Shown: positions 47,855 through 58,671, counted from the first letter of the stretch. The stretch: 64,000 nt of DNA from an uncultured Prevotella sp. (GCA_905233985.1 CAJOFA010000014.1:62001-126000); one strand, 5' to 3'. Translations and numbers: made by a program. Notes: generated by a model not told the origin, from the sequence alone.

Positions 47855-47911
47855 AATCTTAAATGTTTTAATGAGTTATTATTTAATGTTTATTCTTTGT
47901 AATCTTTCATC

Positions 47912-48994
47912 TTACTCATGATGGTGCTCAGGATGTGCGAGTCCGATAAACACGGCACTCAGCATCGTGAACACATAAGCCTGAATGAAGGCCACCAGGA
48001 ACTCAAGGCAGTTCATGAACAGCATCATGATAAAGCTGAGCAGCGTGAGGCCCGAACCCAGAGCGGCATTCAGAGACCAGCCAATGAAGATAATTGCTGT
48101 GAATGAGAGGATGATGGCGTGTCCTGCCATCATGTTGGCAAAGAGACGGACCATGAGTGCAAAAGGCTTGGTCAGGATGCCGAATAGCTCAATGATAGGC
48201 ATGATGGCAACCGGATAGGCCTTGAGGAACACAGGAACGTCGGGCCAGAATATTTCCTTCCAGTACTCCTTGTTGCCAAAGAGGTTGATGGCCAGCATGG
48301 TGCAGAGTGCCAGGAAGAACGTGATGTTGATATTGCCTGTTACGTTTGCACCACCGGGGAACACCGGCAACAAACCCAACAGGTTGGTCGTGAGAATAAA
48401 GAAGAATGCCGTCAGCAGATAGGGAGCATAAGGACGATAGTGCTTCTCACCTATTGAGTCCTTGATGAGGTCGTCATGAATCGTCATGACCAGCATCTCC
48501 ATCATGCCGACAAAACCTTTCGGGGCATCTTTCTTCGGGTCATGCTTCTTATACCAGCGGGCACAGGGAAGGAACACAGCCAACAGGACGAAGACAACAA
48601 TCCAAATCTGGCAGACGCTCTTCGTGATACTCAAGTCCCATGGACGAACCACGGAGCCGTCAGCCATCTTCTCATAGATCTTGCCGTTTTTCTCCTCGTT
48701 GAAGAAGAAGCCCATGTAATCCTTTCCTTCCTCCACAGCCTCCTCGATGCGGGTGCTCATGAAGAAGTGCCACTCTCCCGTCTGTTCGCTGCGCACGATG
48801 ACAGGCAGCGGAATGCTGATGTGCTTGCCGCCGATGGTGGTGATATGCCACTCGTAGGCATCGGCCATGTGGCCCAGCACGATCTCCTTCACGTCAACAC
48901 CCTCACCATCGTGCGCACCCTGGGCGGGCACGTTAAACCCCAACAGCAGTATCAGGCATAGAAGCAGGTATCTCATAGATTTCATTTTATCCAT
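47912..48994 (-). CDS. atpB: ATP synthase subunit a
   Basis: PIIELFGILTKPFALMVRLFANMMAGHAII. Confidence 0.97.
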   Translation of the reverse strand: MDKMKSMRYLLLCLILLLGFNVPAQGAHDGEGVDVKEIVLGHMADAYEWHITTIGGKHISIPLPVIVRSEQTGEWHFFMSTRIEEAVEEGKDYMGFFFNEEKNGKIYEKMADGSVVRPWDLSITKSVCQIWIVVFVLLAVFLPCARWYKKHDPKKDAPKGFVGMMEMLVMTIHDDLIKDSIGEKHYRPYAPYLLTAFFFILTTNLLGLLPVFPGGANVTGNINITFFLALCTMLAINLFGNKEYWKEIFWPDVPVFLKAYPVAIMPIIELFGILTKPFALMVRLFANMMAGHAIILSFTAIIFIGWSLNAALGSGLTLLSFIMMLFMNCLEFLVAFIQAYVFTMLSAVFIGLAHPEHHHE

Positions 48995-49415
48995 TGTGTC
49001 TGATTTTCTTCTCGACCTTCATAAAGTAGGCCGTATCGTAAACGAGAATAATGAAATAATATATCAAGAACAGGATGACGAAGAAGCGGATGGTGGCTTT
49101 GTCCTCCGATGCAAAACAGAACACCAGCACCGTTGCTATACCTGCAATCATGCGGAAGCCCGATGCAGACATGTAAAGTGTTGGCAGGCTGTCAACGGAA
49201 GTGGCAGCCACTGACTTCCATACGAAGGCATAGGCTACGCACGCCACCAATTGGAAAACGGTAGTGATGCAGACCGGCACCAGCATCGTGTCCGTGTTGC
49301 CAAACAACCACATATAGGTGAATGACAACAGCGTCAGCACGACAATGAGCAACGTGCTCTGCACCAGATACGTATTCACAATCTTGTTATTCATCATCTT
49401 CGCCAAGTTCCACAC
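48987..49415 (-). CDS. AtpI-like four-TM membrane protein in ATP synthase operon
   Basis: Hydrophobic ORF between atpC and atpB, overlapping both. Confidence 0.65.
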   Translation of the reverse strand: MWNLAKMMNNKIVNTYLVQSTLLIVVLTLLSFTYMWLFGNTDTMLVPVCITTVFQLVACVAYAFVWKSVAATSVDSLPTLYMSASGFRMIAGIATVLVFCFASEDKATIRFFVILFLIYYFIILVYDTAYFMKVEKKIRHNG

Positions 49416-49641
49416 AAAGACTCACCTCATTTTTCTGAACCGCCACGAATCCACCGGCAATAGCCAGCTGATGCTGGCCGTCAGCACAGGTATAGACCAC
49501 CGTACCATCCGTCAGCGACGAGATAATAGGCGCATGGTTCGTCAGTATTTCAAACTGGCCAAGGCTGCCGGGCACTTTCACGCCCTCTACTTCGCCTTGG
49601 AATTCGATTTTCTGTGGTGATACAATCTTCAGCTTTAACAT
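49387..49641 (-). CDS. atpC: ATP synthase epsilon subunit
   Basis: MLKLKIVSPQKIEFQGEVEGVKVPGSLGQFEILTNHAPIISSL; internal ATG 49641 preferred over track start. Confidence 0.94.
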   Translation of the reverse strand: MLKLKIVSPQKIEFQGEVEGVKVPGSLGQFEILTNHAPIISSLTDGTVVYTCADGQHQLAIAGGFVAVQKNEVSLCVELGEDDE

Positions 49642-49648
49642 CTTGAAA

Positions 49649-49679
49649 ATTTGCGATTTTCGGATTTTCAATTTACGAT

Positions 49680-49682
<3 letters not shown>
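49649..49682 (-). repeat. Intercistronic heptamer tract (ATTTGCG ATTTTCG..ATTTTCA ATTTACG ATTTA)
   Basis: Begins at the atpD TAA on the minus strand. Confidence 0.75.
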
Positions 49683-51221
<1,539 letters not shown>

Positions 51222-51331
51222 TTAAAGTTTTATTGTTTAGTACATATATTTTCTGCAAAGATAACTAATAATCCTCAAACGAACAAGTTTTTTCGCACGA
51301 AATTCTCGAAAACCATAGATTTTCGACGTTA

Positions 51332-52723
51332 TCAGACGAAAAAGAACAGCTCTGCCGCCAATACGAGCATACCGACGAGCCATCCCACGAGAACCTTCAC
51401 CGTGCAATGCTTGAGATACCAGCCCAGCGTCACATGTTCCATCTTCATCAGGGCAAGCCCGCTCACGTTACCCACACAAAGCAGACAGCCTCCGACACCT
51501 GACGAGAAGGCTATCACCTTCCAGAAGGCACCGTTCTGAACGAAGTTCTGGGCATAGCCGTCCGTGACACCCTCCAATACAGGATAGAGTGAGAAGTTGG
51601 ACATGGCAATGGTGAACGTGTCAACGATAGAGCTGAGGAAGCCTGACACCAGTCCAACCATCCAGATGTCGTGGACGTTCGTGTCAATCCATTCTGCCAC
51701 GCTCTGGAACACGCCGGTCTCGGTCACCACACCCAGGCCGAGCATGATACCCATGACAAAGAGAATCTGCTGCAGGGTGTCATACTGCAAGGCTACGGGA
51801 ATGAGACGACGGGCCATCTGTCCCGAGTTGTTCAGTTTGCGGTTCATGGCCTCGTTGACCACCCACAGCACACTCAGCACACACAACGCCCCGAGGAAGG
51901 GCGAGAGCTTGGTGATGCTATGGAAAGTAGGAATGAACCACAGTCCTCCAATGCCCACCACGAGCATGAGGATGCGCTGCCACCGGTTGAGGTTCGTGTC
52001 GTCGCCACGATAAGGCGCAGCGGGCCATGCCACGTCCAGTCGTTCGGGCAGGATGCGGCCCAACCACCAGGTAGGGATACACCATGCCAGGATAGCGGGC
52101 AGCGCCAGATAAGTGAAGAAGTTACTGGCTGTTACGGCGCCGTTGCCCCAAAGCACCACGCCGGCGGGATCGCCGATGACCGTCATGCAGCCGCCGCAGT
52201 TGGCAGCCAGCACAATACAACTGCCCACCACCATGCGCTGCCGGCTGTTCTGCACAATCTTGTGCATGATGACCAGCATCATCGTTGTCGTTGTGAGGTT
52301 ATCCAGATTGGCCGAGATAGCAAAGGTAGCCAGCGACAGCGTCCACAGCACCCGCCTGGAGTTACGGGTTCGTATCCAGTCTTGTATGAAATCAAAGCAA
52401 CCGTTGTTGTTCAGAATCTCCACGATGGCCATCGTAGCCAGCAGGAACATCACGATGGCGGCTGCCTTGCCCACATATTTCAGGAAGATGTTGTCATAGA
52501 TAAACAGCTTTACCTGCTCGCTCGACGGGGCCGAGCCCGACAGGAAGTCAGCATAGTCCTCCGCATGGAGCGCCATGACAAAGTCGGTGCCGTAGCAGAT
52601 ATAGACCACCCACCCTACCGCAGCGATGAACATGGCAATGGCAGACTTGTTCACGCTCGTCAGATAGCCGGTGGCAATGAGCAGATAGCTCAGTATGAGT
52701 AGTGTTACGATGATTAGCGTCAT
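51332..52723 (-). CDS. nhaD: Na+/H+ antiporter NhaD family
   Basis: LATFAISANLDNLTTTTMMLVIMHKI; VLAANCGGCMTVIGDPAGVVLWGNG. Confidence 0.9.
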   Translation of the reverse strand: MTLIIVTLLILSYLLIATGYLTSVNKSAIAMFIAAVGWVVYICYGTDFVMALHAEDYADFLSGSAPSSEQVKLFIYDNIFLKYVGKAAAIVMFLLATMAIVEILNNNGCFDFIQDWIRTRNSRRVLWTLSLATFAISANLDNLTTTTMMLVIMHKIVQNSRQRMVVGSCIVLAANCGGCMTVIGDPAGVVLWGNGAVTASNFFTYLALPAILAWCIPTWWLGRILPERLDVAWPAAPYRGDDTNLNRWQRILMLVVGIGGLWFIPTFHSITKLSPFLGALCVLSVLWVVNEAMNRKLNNSGQMARRLIPVALQYDTLQQILFVMGIMLGLGVVTETGVFQSVAEWIDTNVHDIWMVGLVSGFLSSIVDTFTIAMSNFSLYPVLEGVTDGYAQNFVQNGAFWKVIAFSSGVGGCLLCVGNVSGLALMKMEHVTLGWYLKHCTVKVLVGWLVGMLVLAAELFFFV

Positions 52724-52836
52724 GACGCGTTCTTTGTCTTAAATTAAATAGTATATACCTATATATTATAGGCACCGTTTTGCTTTCAGCTGACAAAGAT
52801 ACGAAATTCCCCGCTAACCACAAAATTTTTTTGCAA

Positions 52837-55131
52837 TTAAATTCGCTCCACCTGTTTCACGCCCTTCACCGTGCGCAGTTTCCTGAGGAGCGTTTCCAGC
52901 CTTGAGGTGTCGTCGAGCATGACCGTGAGGTTACCGCTGAAGAGCCCGTCGTGCGAGTCGATGTTGATGCTGCGCAGCATCAGGCGCTCGTCCTTCGAGA
53001 TGATGCTCGTCAGGTTGTTCACGATGCCGATGTCGTCGCTGCCGATGACCCGTAGCGTGATGGTGTACATCGACGAGCCCTTGCCGCTCCACTTCGCCTT
53101 CACTACGCGGTAGCCGTAGCGTCGGCGCAGTTCCGGCGCATTGGGGCAGTCGGCACGGTGAATCTTGATGCCGCCGCCCGAGGTGACGAAACCGAAAATC
53201 TGGTCGCCGTAGATGGGGTTGCAGCACTTCGCCAGTTGGAAGTCAATGCCCTTCAGGTTCTGGTCGATGACCAGCACGTCGTCCGTCGCATGTTGCACGT
53301 TGTCGATGGTCGGGTCGAAGACAAACTCCGCTGCCGAACGAGCCTGATTATCTCCTGTAACGACGCTGTTTTTCTGCTTGAGTTCCAAGTACTTATCAAC
53401 AACGTCATTGGCGTCAATCTGCCCCTCTGCAATCTGACGATAGAACAAGCTGGCCTCCTTGAATCCCATGTGTTTGATGAGCTGCATCATCAGGCTCTCG
53501 TCCATCTCCACCTTGCGGTTCTTGAACTTGCGCTCCAGCGTTTCCTTGGCAAAGAGTCCCTCGCTCTGCTGTGTCTCGCGCAGGGCCAGCCTGATCTTCG
53601 ACTTGGCACGACTGGTCTTGGCAATGTTGAGCCATTCCTGCTTCGGCTTCTGGTTCGTCTGCGTCATGATTTCCACCTGGTCGCCGCTCTGCAGCTGATG
53701 ACGCAGGTTCACCACCTTGTTGTTGATACGCGCTCCGACACACTGGTTACCAATCTTCGAGTGGATATGGTAGGCGAAGTCGAGCACCGTAGCACCTTTC
53801 GGAAACTTGTAGAGGTCACCTCTCGGCGTGAACACAAAGACCTCGTCTTCGTAGAGCTCCATCTTGAACTGGTCCATAGCCTCCATGCCCGTGCTGTTCT
53901 CCAGCATCGAGCGGATGCCGTTCAGCCAGTCGTCAAGTCCGCCCTCGCTCTTCACACCTTTGTAGCGCCAGTGGGCGGCGACGCCCCGTTCAGCAATGGC
54001 ATCCATGCGCTCTGTGCGAATTTGCACCTCCACCCATTTCTGCTCAGGACCGAGCACGGTGATGTGCAGGCTCTCGTAGCCATTAGACTTCGGCACCGAC
54101 AGCCAGTCGCGCAGACGCTTGGGGTTCGGCTGGTACATGTCCGTCACGATGGAATAGACCTGCCAGCAGAGCGCACGCTCCAACCCGAACTGAGACTCAT
54201 GAGCCGCAGGCTCATTGGCCCCATTGGGCTTATTCGGCTCAATAATAATCCTTATCGCAAACAGGTCATAGACACCCTCGAACGGACATTTCTGCTTCTT
54301 CATCTTCTGCCAGATGGAGTGGATGGACTTGGTACGTCCCTTGATGTGGAACTTCAGACCTGCCGCCTTCAGCTTCTGCTCGATAGGGCCGATGAAGTCA
54401 GCGATATACGCGTCACGGGCAGCCTTCGTCGCGTTCAGTTTCTCCTTGATGTGGTAGTACGCGTCATGCTCCATGTACTTCAGCGACAAGTCCTCCAGCT
54501 CGCTCTTCAGCTTGTAGAGACCCAGCTTGTGCGCCAGCGGGGCATAGAGATACGCTGCCTCCTCGCTGACACGCAAGCCAGCCTCGTAGCCCTTACCTCG
54601 TACCTCGCTCCCCGCACCTCGCACCTCGTCCTCAACCATCACATCCCTGATCTGTCGCATCAGGTTGACTCGGTCGGCAATCATGATGAGGATGACGCGC
54701 ATGTCCTCGGCGAACGAGAGCAGCAGGTTACGGAAGTTCTCGCTTTCTACGACGGGGTTTTTCTTATACAACTCCTGAATACGCTCCAAGCCATGCAGTA
54801 TTCTGGCTACTGCCTCGCCATACTCCGCCCGTACCGCGTCGGTCGTGGTGAGCCCGTACTCGATGCCTGGGCGCAGCAGCACCGCCAGCACCGCGTCGCG
54901 CCTCAGTCCTATCTCCTCCACGACGATGAGTGCCGTGCGGAAACTCATCAGCACAGGGTTCAGCCCGAACATGTCACGTTGCAGTTTGTTCTGCTCCAAC
55001 GCCTCATACAGGAAACGGCGAATACGCTCCTCGTCCCCCTCCAGGAGCGACGAGGCAATCAGTTCCTTTACCTTATTATATAGTGCGAGCGTCTCTTCGC
55101 GCTCAGCTGCTGTAAATGACAAATTCTCCAT
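52837..55131 (-). CDS. RelA/SpoT family (p)ppGpp synthetase/hydrolase
   Basis: EAAYLYAPLAHKLGLYKLKSELEDLSLKY; VYDLFAIRII; PKSNGYESLHITVLGP; TGS and ACT domains. Confidence 0.96.
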   Translation of the reverse strand: MENLSFTAAEREETLALYNKVKELIASSLLEGDEERIRRFLYEALEQNKLQRDMFGLNPVLMSFRTALIVVEEIGLRRDAVLAVLLRPGIEYGLTTTDAVRAEYGEAVARILHGLERIQELYKKNPVVESENFRNLLLSFAEDMRVILIMIADRVNLMRQIRDVMVEDEVRGAGSEVRGKGYEAGLRVSEEAAYLYAPLAHKLGLYKLKSELEDLSLKYMEHDAYYHIKEKLNATKAARDAYIADFIGPIEQKLKAAGLKFHIKGRTKSIHSIWQKMKKQKCPFEGVYDLFAIRIIIEPNKPNGANEPAAHESQFGLERALCWQVYSIVTDMYQPNPKRLRDWLSVPKSNGYESLHITVLGPEQKWVEVQIRTERMDAIAERGVAAHWRYKGVKSEGGLDDWLNGIRSMLENSTGMEAMDQFKMELYEDEVFVFTPRGDLYKFPKGATVLDFAYHIHSKIGNQCVGARINNKVVNLRHQLQSGDQVEIMTQTNQKPKQEWLNIAKTSRAKSKIRLALRETQQSEGLFAKETLERKFKNRKVEMDESLMMQLIKHMGFKEASLFYRQIAEGQIDANDVVDKYLELKQKNSVVTGDNQARSAAEFVFDPTIDNVQHATDDVLVIDQNLKGIDFQLAKCCNPIYGDQIFGFVTSGGGIKIHRADCPNAPELRRRYGYRVVKAKWSGKGSSMYTITLRVIGSDDIGIVNNLTSIISKDERLMLRSINIDSHDGLFSGNLTVMLDDTSRLETLLRKLRTVKGVKQVERI
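54208..54243 (-). repeat. Intragenic nonamer tract (NGGCYYATT)x4
   Basis: AGGCTCATT GGCCCCATT GGGCTTATT CGGCTCAAT in relA/spoT gene. Confidence 0.85.
54595..54629 (-). repeat. Intragenic heptamer tract (ACCTCGY)x5
   Basis: ACCTCGT ACCTCGC TCCCCGC ACCTCGC ACCTCGT in relA/spoT gene; same family as 6556-6580. Confidence 0.9.
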
Positions 55132-55335
55132 TCGATTGCAAAGGTAGTGAAAATCGAGAGAAATGCAAAGAAAAAATTTATTTTTCTTTCATTTCCAAGA
55201 TGCATCCTATCTTCGAGACAAAGTCTCAAAGGTACGATTAAGTGAGCAGAATACCAAAGAAAAACAATTTTTTTTATTATTGAGCCTCATACTTCTTCAT
55301 CATTTCACGACCACGAATTTCACGAAAAAAGAGCC

Positions 55336-55598
55336 CAAAGCAAACGCATCAAGAACTCAGAGCAAACCACTCAAGAACCCAAAGCAAACGCATCGAAAGC
55401 CCGTAGCTCTTGATGCGAAAGCTCGGAGCAAACTACCCGTTTGCTCGGTCCAAACTCGACCGCTAATTCATTTAATGCCTTTTTGCTCTGCAAACGATGG
55501 TCGTTTCACTTGCAAATAAAGTTCATTTGCTCTGCAAACAAACATCGTTTGCACCCCCAAAAGATAATCGTTTCAACCTCAAACAAGCATCGTTTGCT
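55336..55598. repeat. 22-nt periodic GCAAAC array (about 12 degenerate units)
   Basis: CAAAGCAAACGCATCAAGAACT / CAGAGCAAACCACTCAAGAACC / CAAAGCAAACGCATCGAAAGCC ... CTGCAAACAAACATCGTTTGCA / CCCCCAAAAGATAATCGTTTCA; a few units are 20, 21 or 23 nt. Confidence 0.92.
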
Positions 55599-55693
55599 GC
55601 TGAGCCTGCCTTTTCCTTCAAAACAGCCATCTATTTCCTCAACCAAAGGGAGACCGTTTGATATAAATTAGCACATAAAAGTGATATGTCCTT

Positions 55694-55825
55694 TCGACCT
55701 TGGTCAAAACATCTATCGACCTAGGTCGAAAGGTTAGTTAGTGCCTATGAAACGGTTAGTTAGTACGGCACTTTCTGTTAGTTTCCTTGCCACTTTCTGT
55801 TAGCAACAACGGAGCAAAAAGGCTG
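55694..55825. repeat. 22-nt periodic array (six units; TCGACC and GTTAG types)
   Basis: TCGACCTTGGTCAAAACATCTA / TCGACCTAGGTCGAAAGGTTAG / TTAGTGCCTATGAAACGGTTAG / TTAGTACGGCACTTTCTGTTAG / TTTCCTTGCCACTTTCTGTTAG / CAACAACGGAGCAAAAAGGCTG. Confidence 0.88.
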
Positions 55826-55963
55826 AACCGAAAAAAGGGCATCAGCGATGGAGTAATCCACAAAGCAAAGTGGATCAACAGACCCCATGATCCTAAAGGG
55901 GTGCCGTATTGCTGCTATTTGATCTTTGGGCCTACTATAACGACACAAAAAAACAGACAATGG

Positions 55964-56095
55964 TTGTCTCGTGTTGAGGCAACCATTGTCTGTACGTGAG
56001 GGAATCATCTCCTGCAGTCGAGTCAATCATCGCCTCAACGCCAAACGATGATTGGCTCAAACCGAGAAAGGCATTGTCTCAAGTGAAGTGGATCA
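55964..56095. repeat. 22-nt periodic TTGTCTC array (six contiguous units)
   Basis: TTGTCTCGTGTTGAGGCAACCA / TTGTCTGTACGTGAGGGAATCA / TCTCCTGCAGTCGAGTCAATCA / TCGCCTCAACGCCAAACGATGA / TTGGCTCAAACCGAGAAAGGCA / TTGTCTCAAGTGAAGTGGATCA. Confidence 0.92.
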
Positions 56096-56120
56096 GCAGA
56101 GTCCCGACTTTTTTTAAAAT

Positions 56121-58028
56121 TTATTCACTTAATACTAAACGTAATCCAGTATTAGAAGTACCTAAATCTCTGTAACCATTGCTCCGTGCAAAAACACTAC
56201 ATTTCTTACCATCATAGGCACCATAATTTCCTCCTCTTTGAACCAGTCCATTAGTTTCTGATGCAGGTCCTTTCGGATTAACCTGAGCTTCTGCGCTATA
56301 TGCTCCATAAAAGTCACTACACCATTCTTCGACGTTTCCACTCATGTCATAGATGCCTAATTCATTGGGGTGTTTTTGTCCTACTTCGTGTGTAGAGAGA
56401 TCGTTCCACCATCCTACACTATCAATTGAGTTACTTCCAGAAAAAAAATACCATTTACTCTTGTTCCCCCCAATAGCGGCATATTCCCATTCTGCCTCTG
56501 TTGGAAGACGGAAATGAAGTCCGGTTATTTCATTTAATTTAGCGATAAACTGTTGACATTCATTCCATGAAACATTTTCTACAGGATGTTTCGCATATTT
56601 TGATCGCTTTCCCATTGTGACATTATAAACGATTTCAGAATTGTCTTTTTCTTTAAAATATGATGGATTCTTATCCATAACAGCAAGCCACTCTTCCTGT
56701 GTCACTTCATATTTTCCGATTGAGAATGACGAAACCGTTACTTCGTGTTGTGGAGTAGCATTTGTGTTCTTATCTGTTTGCTCACCCATTAGAAATGTTC
56801 CACCTTCCACATGTACCATGTTTGCCTTTAGGTTTTCAATGATTGCATTCTTGTCTTCTGTGCTAAGTAATGCGCCACTTTCACCGAAATGTTTTATAAG
56901 GCTATTAAAGATTATTGCTATAGCGACAATACAAAGTCCCCCAAATACCCATTTTCTGACAGAAGACTTTTTACGGAAAATAGGAGACAAAACAAACTTT
57001 TTATCGTTGTCGATGCTGTTTGTATTCATTTCGACCGTATTTATCGCCTTCGCCGTCTTATTAACATCTTTGTCAATAATTTGTGTTTTTTCTGACGAGT
57101 TGTTATTGACAGATTCTAACACAATAGTCTCCTCATTATCATTTGGACGATTATTAGATATAAATCGGCGAATATCATTTACAGATTGGGGCCGTTCAGA
57201 TCTATTGATCTTCATCATCCAGTACACAAGTTGCCGCATTTTCGGGCTAACATTTGAAGGGAAACAGAGTATATCTTTGTTTTCTAAGATTTCATTTGCA
57301 TCTGGCGGGGTATTCATTGTTAAAAGATTATACAATGTGGCTCCCAATGCATAGAAATCAGACCATGGGCCTACATGATCTAGTTTCTGCCCCAACTGTT
57401 CTATTGGTGCATAACCTAGCGTAGCAGTCATTGACTTGGTAGTAGTAGCCAGTCCGTCGTTTCCTTCTAATTGTTTGCTGGCACCAAAATCAATAAGCAT
57501 TACTTTCCCGTTATTGTCTAATAGAATGTTACCAGGTTTTATGTCAAGATGCCAAATATGCTGATTGTGAACTACTTCTAGTGCATCTAACAGCTGATTC
57601 AAAATCATCCAAGTTTCTTCCTCTTGTAACGGACATCCTGTTCTCTTCAGTCGGTCGTGCAACGACTCCCCTTGAATTAAATCCATAACATAATAGCACG
57701 TTCCATTCTCATCAAATAAATCATGAACTTTAACAATGTGCTCATTGTGTATCTTGTATAAACGTCGTGCTTCACGTTCAAATTTACGCATCTGAGAATT
57801 AAACTGGTCTTTCTTTCCTGGATTGCTGACACTCACAGTATTATCCTCTTCGCGTTCGTTTATGTCACGCATATAGAACTCTTTGAGAGCAAATTGGTCA
57901 TCAAATTTCGTATTTACAATTATATATGTATTACCGAAACCTCCAGAAGATAAATAACGTTCAACACGATATTTTCCTCCTTGAAGAAGTGTCCCAACTG
58001 GAAGCATTTGTTTTTTATCCGTTACCAT
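56121..58028 (-). CDS. Serine/threonine protein kinase fused to formylglycine-generating-enzyme-like (SUMF1) domain
   Basis: YRVERYLSSGGFGNTYIIVN, ALKEFY, HLDIKPGNILLD, LIDFGASK; TM VFGGLCIVAIAIIFNSLI; C-term MVHVEGGTFLMGEQ..LPTEAEWEYAAIGG..DMSGNVEEWCSD..RGGNY. Confidence 0.95.
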   Translation of the reverse strand: MVTDKKQMLPVGTLLQGGKYRVERYLSSGGFGNTYIIVNTKFDDQFALKEFYMRDINEREEDNTVSVSNPGKKDQFNSQMRKFEREARRLYKIHNEHIVKVHDLFDENGTCYYVMDLIQGESLHDRLKRTGCPLQEEETWMILNQLLDALEVVHNQHIWHLDIKPGNILLDNNGKVMLIDFGASKQLEGNDGLATTTKSMTATLGYAPIEQLGQKLDHVGPWSDFYALGATLYNLLTMNTPPDANEILENKDILCFPSNVSPKMRQLVYWMMKINRSERPQSVNDIRRFISNNRPNDNEETIVLESVNNNSSEKTQIIDKDVNKTAKAINTVEMNTNSIDNDKKFVLSPIFRKKSSVRKWVFGGLCIVAIAIIFNSLIKHFGESGALLSTEDKNAIIENLKANMVHVEGGTFLMGEQTDKNTNATPQHEVTVSSFSIGKYEVTQEEWLAVMDKNPSYFKEKDNSEIVYNVTMGKRSKYAKHPVENVSWNECQQFIAKLNEITGLHFRLPTEAEWEYAAIGGNKSKWYFFSGSNSIDSVGWWNDLSTHEVGQKHPNELGIYDMSGNVEEWCSDFYGAYSAEAQVNPKGPASETNGLVQRGGNYGAYDGKKCSVFARSNGYRDLGTSNTGLRLVLSE

Positions 58029-58145
58029 GATTATGCGTAAATTTGTTTATTTATTTTTGTTATCTTCTTTCCTCATATGCTAACTAAGTCAACAAATTCT
58101 TTTCGTCTGAAACAGGTAATTTGCATTGTATGTCATCAAATGACC

Positions 58146-58478
58146 TCATTCATTAAAAATCATGTTAGACAGTTCTTTGTCTGTTCCTAATACATCTGCA
58201 GTTATATCTATTCCAGTAAATCCATCATATAGAGATTTAATTGTATGTATAGGGCCAAAAGGAAATCCCCACCAACCAAGGAATAAACTAATAAGCATCC
58301 ATGACCAACTGTGTTTTAACGGGCTCTCTCCATTTCTAAGAAAATACACATCAGAAGGCCGTCTAAATGTCATAATAACAACAGATATCGTATAGCTGAA
58401 GGTTACAAAACGACCTCCGTTCTTTATTTCATTGGCGACCCATTGTCTTGTTTGAGTCTCTAACTCTGAAATCTGCAT
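58146..58478 (-). CDS. TM2-like small membrane protein
   Basis: WMLISLFLGWWGFPFGPIHTIKSLYDG; upstream of kinase-FGE gene. Confidence 0.6.
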   Translation of the reverse strand: MQISELETQTRQWVANEIKNGGRFVTFSYTISVVIMTFRRPSDVYFLRNGESPLKHSWSWMLISLFLGWWGFPFGPIHTIKSLYDGFTGIDITADVLGTDKELSNMIFNE

Positions 58479-58671
58479 AACCCTTGATATTTTTTAAGTA
58501 ATTATTAGTGATATTATTAATAAGCGTTTCCTTATGTCCTTTTATCTATCTCAGCCCATAGGCGGTCATGTTTTAGAGGGTTTGAAAATTTATTTTTCTT
58601 TCATCATTTCAGCAAACTCATCAAGTCCCATAACACGGAAAAGATGGAAAGATGGCTGTTTCATTGGCCAT

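Noticed and set aside
53158-55083. 641-aa plus-strand ORF antisense to relA/spoT
   Set aside because: Complement of a clearly conserved gene; no recognisable motifs; typical shadow ORF of a G+C-rich coding strand
55163-55519. 118-aa ORF (KEPKANASRTQSKPLKNPKQTHRKP..) over the repeat island
   Set aside because: Translation of non-coding 22-nt repeats; 22 is not a multiple of 3, so no coding periodicity is expected
55336-56095. Considered a CRISPR array
   Set aside because: Units are contiguous and degenerate with no constant repeat/unique spacer alternation, and no cas genes are nearby
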